This document shows positions 59,628-64,000 of a DNA stretch of 64,000 nucleotides, piece after piece. Where the stretch lies: assembly GCF_004116465.1 (NCBI RefSeq), contig NZ_PDJV01000005.1, positions 124,001-188,000 of the forward strand, in the 5' to 3' direction. The translations under genes were made by a program, and so were the position numbers. The stretch's first letter is position 1; the number at the start of each line of letters is the position of its first letter. A model generated the notes under the pieces. It searched no databases and was not told where the DNA came from. It saw nothing but the letters and a program-made list of their open reading frames with translations. The stretch comes from Arcobacter sp. F2176 (GTDB lineage: Bacteria; Campylobacterota; Campylobacteria; Campylobacterales; Arcobacteraceae).

Positions 59628-61224
59628 GATTTAATATATCCTTATCTTTTTTATAAACATCTGTTTCAATTTCAAAGAAACCTAAAAGTGTGTGAAAAAG
59701 GTCATCTTGTGAGAATCTCTCATCTGAGTATGTTCTTAGTTTTGTTGTATTAACTTCACTATCTCCAAACCACATAAGAGCTCCTATATGTCTTTGTTCA
59801 TCTGGTGCTATAAGGTATGGCATACCGTGTAAATATAAACCATTCTCTCCTAAACTTTCACCATGATCACTCATGTATATTAAACCTGTATGATAATATT
59901 TTGAATATGGTTTCAAAAAATTTATGGTTTTTGATAAGAAATAATCAGTATAAAGTATTGCATTATCATATGCATTACCAACTTCTTCTTGAGTACATTC
60001 TTCTAATTGATTTGTTTTACAAACAGGCTTGAATTTCTCAAACTCTTTTGGATATCTTTTATAATATGCAGGTCCATGATTTCCCATTTGGTGAAGAACT
60101 ATAAGAATATCTTCATTTTTATGTTTTTCAATAAATTTATCAAGACCTACAAGCATACCTTCGTCTCTACATTCTCCATCATCGCATATTGTATTTATCT
60201 TAGGGTCTTTAAAATTTTGATAGTCAACTCTAAGGGCAACACCTTTTGAATCAGAATTATTATCTCTCCAAAGTATTTTTACATCTTTTGTGTTGTTTAA
60301 TATATCTATAACATTTTCAGTTGAGATACCTTTTTTATAAGTATACTCACTTCTTGGATATACAGAAAACATACAGGGAACAGAGACAGCGGTTGAAGTA
60401 CCACATGAATACATATTTGGGAAGTTTATAATATCTTCTTTTTTTAATAAAGGATTTGTCTCTCTTTTATAGCCATTTAAAGAAAATCTATTTGCTCTTG
60501 CTGCTTCTCCTACTACCATAATAAGAAGTTCTTTTTTATCACTTTCATACTCTTCAGGTGAATATTTAGCATCTTTTCCTATTATTTCTAGAACAAGTGG
60601 GCCACTATTTATAGTTTTATTTATATAATTGCCAATACTATATATCCAAAATATAGGGTTAGCATGATATCTTAAAGGTTTATGCTCTCTGAAAAATGAA
60701 GTATAAAACTTACTTAAACTAAAAATTATAATAATAACTACTAATAATGAGATAATTAGAGTTTTTAATTTTGCAAAAATTTCATTTTTTAGTGGTCTGT
60801 AATTAATTTTTAATTTGTAAATAATAATTGAAGGTATAACACCTAATAATAGAACATAAAGTACAAGTTGATAACTAAATAAATCACTTGATTCATCGAA
60901 ATTAGTTTGAAGTGTATTTCGTATCATCTCTGTATCAATAACTACATGATAAGTATCCATAAAATACGCTGTAAAAGATGAAACAAGTAAGATTATTATT
61001 AAAATAGGTTTTGTTGTATGTTTAGATGCCACAAGTGAAAATAAAAATACAATTAAAGATAGTAGAACAAGGCTAATAGATATTATATAAATAAGATTTG
61101 TTCCAGTAACGGGATATGCTGTTATTATACTCTTAAAAAAAGAGAGATTAAAAAATGTAGTTAAAAAAATAGCTACAAAAATTATCAATTTATATTGTGT
61201 AAAGTTTTTCATTTTATTCCTCAT
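59611..61224 (-). CDS. eptA: Phosphoethanolamine transferase (EptA/LptA family)
   Basis: A 537-residue inner-membrane enzyme. Five N-terminal helices (1-180) are followed by a periplasmic sulfatase-fold domain (about 220-537). The catalytic Thr lies in YSCGTSTAVSVPCMFS, zinc ligands in GEAARANRFS, DHGESLGENGLYLHG. It transfers phosphoethanolamine to lipid A or to flagellar rod protein FlgG as in Campylobacter. It begins the operon with PAP2 and dgkA. Increased cationic charge gives polymyxin-type resistance. Confidence 0.93.
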   Translation of the reverse strand: MRNKMKNFTQYKLIIFVAIFLTTFFNLSFFKSIITAYPVTGTNLIYIISISLVLLSLIVFLFSLVASKHTTKPILIIILLVSSFTAYFMDTYHVVIDTEMIRNTLQTNFDESSDLFSYQLVLYVLLLGVIPSIIIYKLKINYRPLKNEIFAKLKTLIISLLVVIIIIFSLSKFYTSFFREHKPLRYHANPIFWIYSIGNYINKTINSGPLVLEIIGKDAKYSPEEYESDKKELLIMVVGEAARANRFSLNGYKRETNPLLKKEDIINFPNMYSCGTSTAVSVPCMFSVYPRSEYTYKKGISTENVIDILNNTKDVKILWRDNNSDSKGVALRVDYQNFKDPKINTICDDGECRDEGMLVGLDKFIEKHKNEDILIVLHQMGNHGPAYYKRYPKEFEKFKPVCKTNQLEECTQEEVGNAYDNAILYTDYFLSKTINFLKPYSKYYHTGLIYMSDHGESLGENGLYLHGMPYLIAPDEQRHIGALMWFGDSEVNTTKLRTYSDERFSQDDLFHTLLGFFEIETDVYKKDKDILNHARKN

Positions 61225-61302
61225 ATTAATGTCAATAGAATTCTATTTTAGTTAAATTAATAAGTAGTTAATGCATAGTTAACCAAGCTCCTTTTTAGCG
61301 TA

Positions 61303-62136
61303 TTATCTAAAAAGAAGTAGGGGTTTTTCTGCTTTTTCTAGCATTTTAGAAGTAAAACTTCCAAATAAAACATTTTTTAATCTATTGTGACTATATGCAC
61401 CCATTGCTACAATATCTAAATTATTATTTTTTTGATAATTTAGTATCTCAGTAATTTTATTATCCCCTTCTAAAGAAGAAGTTTGTACTTCAAAATCAGC
61501 TTTTGCAAATAGATTTTTTGCTTCATGTAAAAGTTTTTGTGAGCTTTGTGTATCTTTATTTATATTTACTATATGTCTAGTAATATTAGGGAATATTGGT
61601 TCTTTTGTAGCTTCATTGATTGCTTTATTTGCATAATCAGAACCATCATATGCCATTAAAATGGAATTAATTGGAAAAAATTCAGAGTTTACAATTAAAA
61701 TGGGGATATTAAGTGTCCTAATAATATCTTCAAGGTTTTTACTATTTTTATCAAAACCAATTATTGCAATAAATGTCTCTTTTTCTAAATCTTCAAGGTT
61801 TTCTTCAAAAGATCCATGTCTTTGAAGTGAAAAAAGGTTTTCAACTCCTTGCTCTTTTGCATATTCACTAAAAGTTTTTAAAAGAGTTCTTCCTTTAATT
61901 ATTAGTTTTTTACTCTCTTCTTGTTCTTCAAGGCTAAGTTCTTCAAGCAAAGTCTCTTTTGAACCAAATCCGATATTTCCAGATAAGTCAACTTTTTTAG
62001 AAATGTGAGTATGATTTACTACATTTAATAATACAAGTGGTAAGTTGTGAAGTTTAGAGATGTAAACTCCATATTCACAAGCAGCTTTACAATATGAAGA
62101 ATCATCAATACATACTAAAACTTTTTTAGAACTCAT
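61303..62136 (-). CDS. Universal stress protein, tandem UspA domains
   Basis: A 277-residue cytosolic protein with two UspA domains (about 1-145 and 150-277). The first begins KKVLVCIDDSSYCKAACEYGV; the second begins INSILMAYDGSDYANKAINEA and ends DIVAMGAYSHNRLKNVLFGSFTSKMLEKAEKPLLL with the nucleotide-binding GxxxxG-type motif. It is one base after SulP and co-transcribed with it, a common pairing. Confidence 0.92.
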   Translation of the reverse strand: MSSKKVLVCIDDSSYCKAACEYGVYISKLHNLPLVLLNVVNHTHISKKVDLSGNIGFGSKETLLEELSLEEQEESKKLIIKGRTLLKTFSEYAKEQGVENLFSLQRHGSFEENLEDLEKETFIAIIGFDKNSKNLEDIIRTLNIPILIVNSEFFPINSILMAYDGSDYANKAINEATKEPIFPNITRHIVNINKDTQSSQKLLHEAKNLFAKADFEVQTSSLEGDNKITEILNYQKNNNLDIVAMGAYSHNRLKNVLFGSFTSKMLEKAEKPLLLFR

Positions 62137-62137
62137 T

Positions 62138-63634
62138 TTAGTGTCCTCCCATTATTTTTTCAATTTCTTGTGGATCATCATGAATACCAAATCTATCAAT
62201 AATAGTTTTACTAGCTTCATTTTGACCGATTATTTCAACTTCTGCACCTTCTCGTCTTAATTTTATAACTGCTTTATCAAGTGCATTTACAGCTGAAATA
62301 TCCCAAAAATGGGCACGAGTCAAGTCAATAATAACTTTATCTAAAACCTCTTTAAAGTCAAAAGCTTCATAAAATTTATCAGCACTGTTAAAAAATACTT
62401 GTCCTACAAATTTGTAAGTTTTGATTGTATTGTCTTCATTGTAAAAAGTTTCATTATACATAAAGTGAGAGATTTTATTAGCAAAAAATAGTGATGCTAA
62501 TAGTACTCCTGAAAAAACACCATGCGCTAGGTTGTGGGTATAAACTGTTACACAAACAGTTGTAATCATTACTAAGTTTGTTGATAGAGGTAGTGTTTTT
62601 AAGTTTTTAAATGAACCCCAATCAAAGGTTCCAATTGAAACCATAATCATAACAGCAACTAATGCAGCCATTGGAATTACTGAGATTATATCACTTAAGA
62701 ATACAACCATGATAAGTAAAAATATACCAGCTAAAAAAGTTGATAATCTAGTTCGTCCACCTGATTTTACATTGATAACTGATTGTCCAATCATAGCACA
62801 TCCAGCCATTCCTCCCAAAAATCCAGAGGCAATATTTGCAATACCTTGACCTGTACACTCTCTATTTTTCTCACTTTTTGTATCAGTTAATTCATCAACT
62901 ATAGTTGAAGTCATAAGTGATTCTAAAAGACCAACAACTGCTAGTGAAACAGAATAAGGAAGAATGATAAGTAAAGTATCAAGATTTAATGGAATATCTG
63001 GAAATAAAAATATTGGTAAAGTATCAGGAAGTTCTCCCATATCTCCAACTGTTCTTATGTCAATTCCTAAAAAAAGTACAATAAGAGTTAAAGTGATAAT
63101 TGTAACAAGTGGTGAAGGAATGATTTTCCCAATTTTTGGAACATAAGGAAATAAATATATAATAGCAAGACCCAAAGCAGTAAGAGCATAAACATGCCAA
63201 GTTACATTTGTGAGTTCTGGAAGTTGAGCCATAAAAATCAAAATAGCTAAAGCATTTACAAAACCAATCACAACAGCTCTTGGAACAAAACTCATAAATC
63301 TCCCAAGTTTTAAGTATCCTGCAATAATTTGAAATACACCTGTTAATAAAGTTGCAGCTAATAAGTATTGCAAACCATAATCTTTTACTAAAGTTACCAT
63401 TACAAGTGCCATAGCTCCAGTTGCAGCACTAATCATTCCTGGCCGACCACCCACAAATGAAATCACAACAGCTATACAAAATGAAGCATAAAGACCAATT
63501 TTAGGGTCAACTCCTGCAATAATTGAAAAGGCTATTGCTTCAGGAATTAATGCCAATGCAACAACAAGTCCAGAGAGAGTATCTCCTCTTATGTTACTAA
63601 ACCATTCCTCTTTTTTAAAATATTTTTTTACCAT
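62138..63634 (-). CDS. SulP-family anion transporter with STAS domain
   Basis: A 498-residue inner-membrane transporter with about ten to twelve helices, starting [41 protein letters not shown], the SLC26/SulP signature. [25 protein letters not shown] is another. The C-terminal STAS domain (about 385-498) has [24 protein letters not shown]. It may carry sulfate, bicarbonate or another anion; several Campylobacterota homologues are sodium-bicarbonate type. The Usp gene follows. Confidence 0.93.
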   Translation of the reverse strand: MVKKYFKKEEWFSNIRGDTLSGLVVALALIPEAIAFSIIAGVDPKIGLYASFCIAVVISFVGGRPGMISAATGAMALVMVTLVKDYGLQYLLAATLLTGVFQIIAGYLKLGRFMSFVPRAVVIGFVNALAILIFMAQLPELTNVTWHVYALTALGLAIIYLFPYVPKIGKIIPSPLVTIITLTLIVLFLGIDIRTVGDMGELPDTLPIFLFPDIPLNLDTLLIILPYSVSLAVVGLLESLMTSTIVDELTDTKSEKNRECTGQGIANIASGFLGGMAGCAMIGQSVINVKSGGRTRLSTFLAGIFLLIMVVFLSDIISVIPMAALVAVMIMVSIGTFDWGSFKNLKTLPLSTNLVMITTVCVTVYTHNLAHGVFSGVLLASLFFANKISHFMYNETFYNEDNTIKTYKFVGQVFFNSADKFYEAFDFKEVLDKVIIDLTRAHFWDISAVNALDKAVIKLRREGAEVEIIGQNEASKTIIDRFGIHDDPQEIEKIMGGH

Positions 63635-63769
63635 TCTTTCTCCACTATTTTTAAAAATTCAAAATTCATAAATTTGATTGTTTTCTTAAGTATTGAGGGA
63701 AAAACCCCTAATAAGAGTACCTTTTGGTGGAATTGTAGCCAAAAAGTTAAAAATCACAAAATATAAAGA

Positions 63770-64000
63770 TTACATCTTCTCTTTTGAAAAAATCAGTTTT
63801 ACAGTTGTTCCTATTTCTTCACTACTTATTAACTCAATTTTACCATTGTGACTACTTATTATTTTATCAACGATTGCCATTCCAAGACCTGTTCCGCCCG
63901 ATTCTTTATTTCTACTTTTATCTGTTCTATAAAACTTCTCAAATATTTTATTTTGTTCTTGTTTTGCTATTCCTATTCCTTTATCTTCAATACTAACAAT
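63770..64000 (-). CDS. Histidine kinase, C-terminal catalytic fragment (5' part outside window)
   Basis: The open frame runs from the window edge for 76 residues to a TAA at 63770-63772. It carries the end of the ATPase domain: DKGIGIAKQEQNKIFEKFYR, then GGTGLGMAIVDKIISSHNG (G2 box) and IELISSEEIGTTVKLIFS. This is the PhoR/OmpR-type HATPase_c pattern. The sensor part lies beyond the window. It reads towards the sulP gene in the same direction. Confidence 0.9.
   Translation of the reverse strand: MVSIEDKGIGIAKQEQNKIFEKFYRTDKSRNKESGGTGLGMAIVDKIISSHNGKIELISSEEIGTTVKLIFSKEKM

Overview
The window is AT-rich (roughly 28% G+C by eye) and gene-dense. Gene content and order point to a free-living, probably marine member of the Campylobacterota close to Arcobacter (Arcobacteraceae): an FqrB-type flavodoxin:quinone reductase, a TMAO/DMSO reductase with a monohaem cytochrome partner like the Campylobacter pair, many periplasmic-binding-domain histidine kinases, and a dnaA-dnaN-gyrB block beside ruvC. 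Almost every gene is intact and tightly packed. I see no insertion sequence, prophage, tRNA, 16S/23S rRNA or CRISPR array.

Positions 1-24.3 kb look like the flank of a nitrogen-fixation (nif) region. After the tail of aconitase comes a molybdate operon: an HTH-deleted ModE, modA, a molbindin, modB, modC and modD. A convergent two-gene uptake hydrogenase follows, whose small subunit is fused behind a flavoprotein and a [2Fe-2S] BFD domain. Next is an aldo/keto reductase - FrdA-like flavoprotein - nifT - nifA - redoxin-like run. A TMAO-reductase block on the minus strand (torA, cytochrome, sensor kinase, regulator, small cytochrome c) interrupts the nif genes. They resume with a SIR2-like protein, a second-type ClpX, an acetyltransferase and a nif-type ferredoxin. 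Four plus-strand promoters with sigma-54 spacing (GG-N10-GC) head these units, and the window encodes the sigma-54 activator NifA.

Positions 24.3-35 kb are mixed: a sensor kinase with two solute-binding domains, an intact ModE, small transporters, the SRP RNA gene, queF, fqrB, a TAXI solute-binding protein, an AraC regulator and a LysE exporter. Positions 35-42.7 kb form a sugar-acid catabolic unit: an IclR regulator, a DapA-type aldolase, L-rhamnonate dehydratase, lactaldehyde-type aldehyde dehydrogenase and a DctPQM TRAP transporter. Both operons carry the same tandem CTTATATAAG operator at 18-bp spacing.

Positions 42.9-50 kb hold three small genes and then gyrB, dnaN and dnaA on the minus strand and ruvC on the plus strand. 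DnaA-box clusters lie on both sides of dnaA, so the window probably spans the chromosomal replication origin. Positions 50-64 kb hold a CheY-CheC-diguanylate cyclase operon, a two-component system with a Spy-like protein next to an SHP/diheme cytochrome/cytochrome b cluster (with a +1 frameshift joining cytochrome b to a diheme domain), lipid A/envelope genes (dgkA, PAP2, eptA), a universal stress protein, a SulP transporter, and the end of a histidine kinase.

The most noteworthy observations are the flavoprotein-BFD-hydrogenase fusion, the sigma-54 nif regulon with SIR2-like/ClpX/redoxin accessories, an OmpR-type operator with identical geometry at two Tor-region promoters, the tandem operators of the rhamnonate regulon, the ModE lacking its DNA-binding core, and the CCC-U frameshift in the cytochrome b-diheme fusion.
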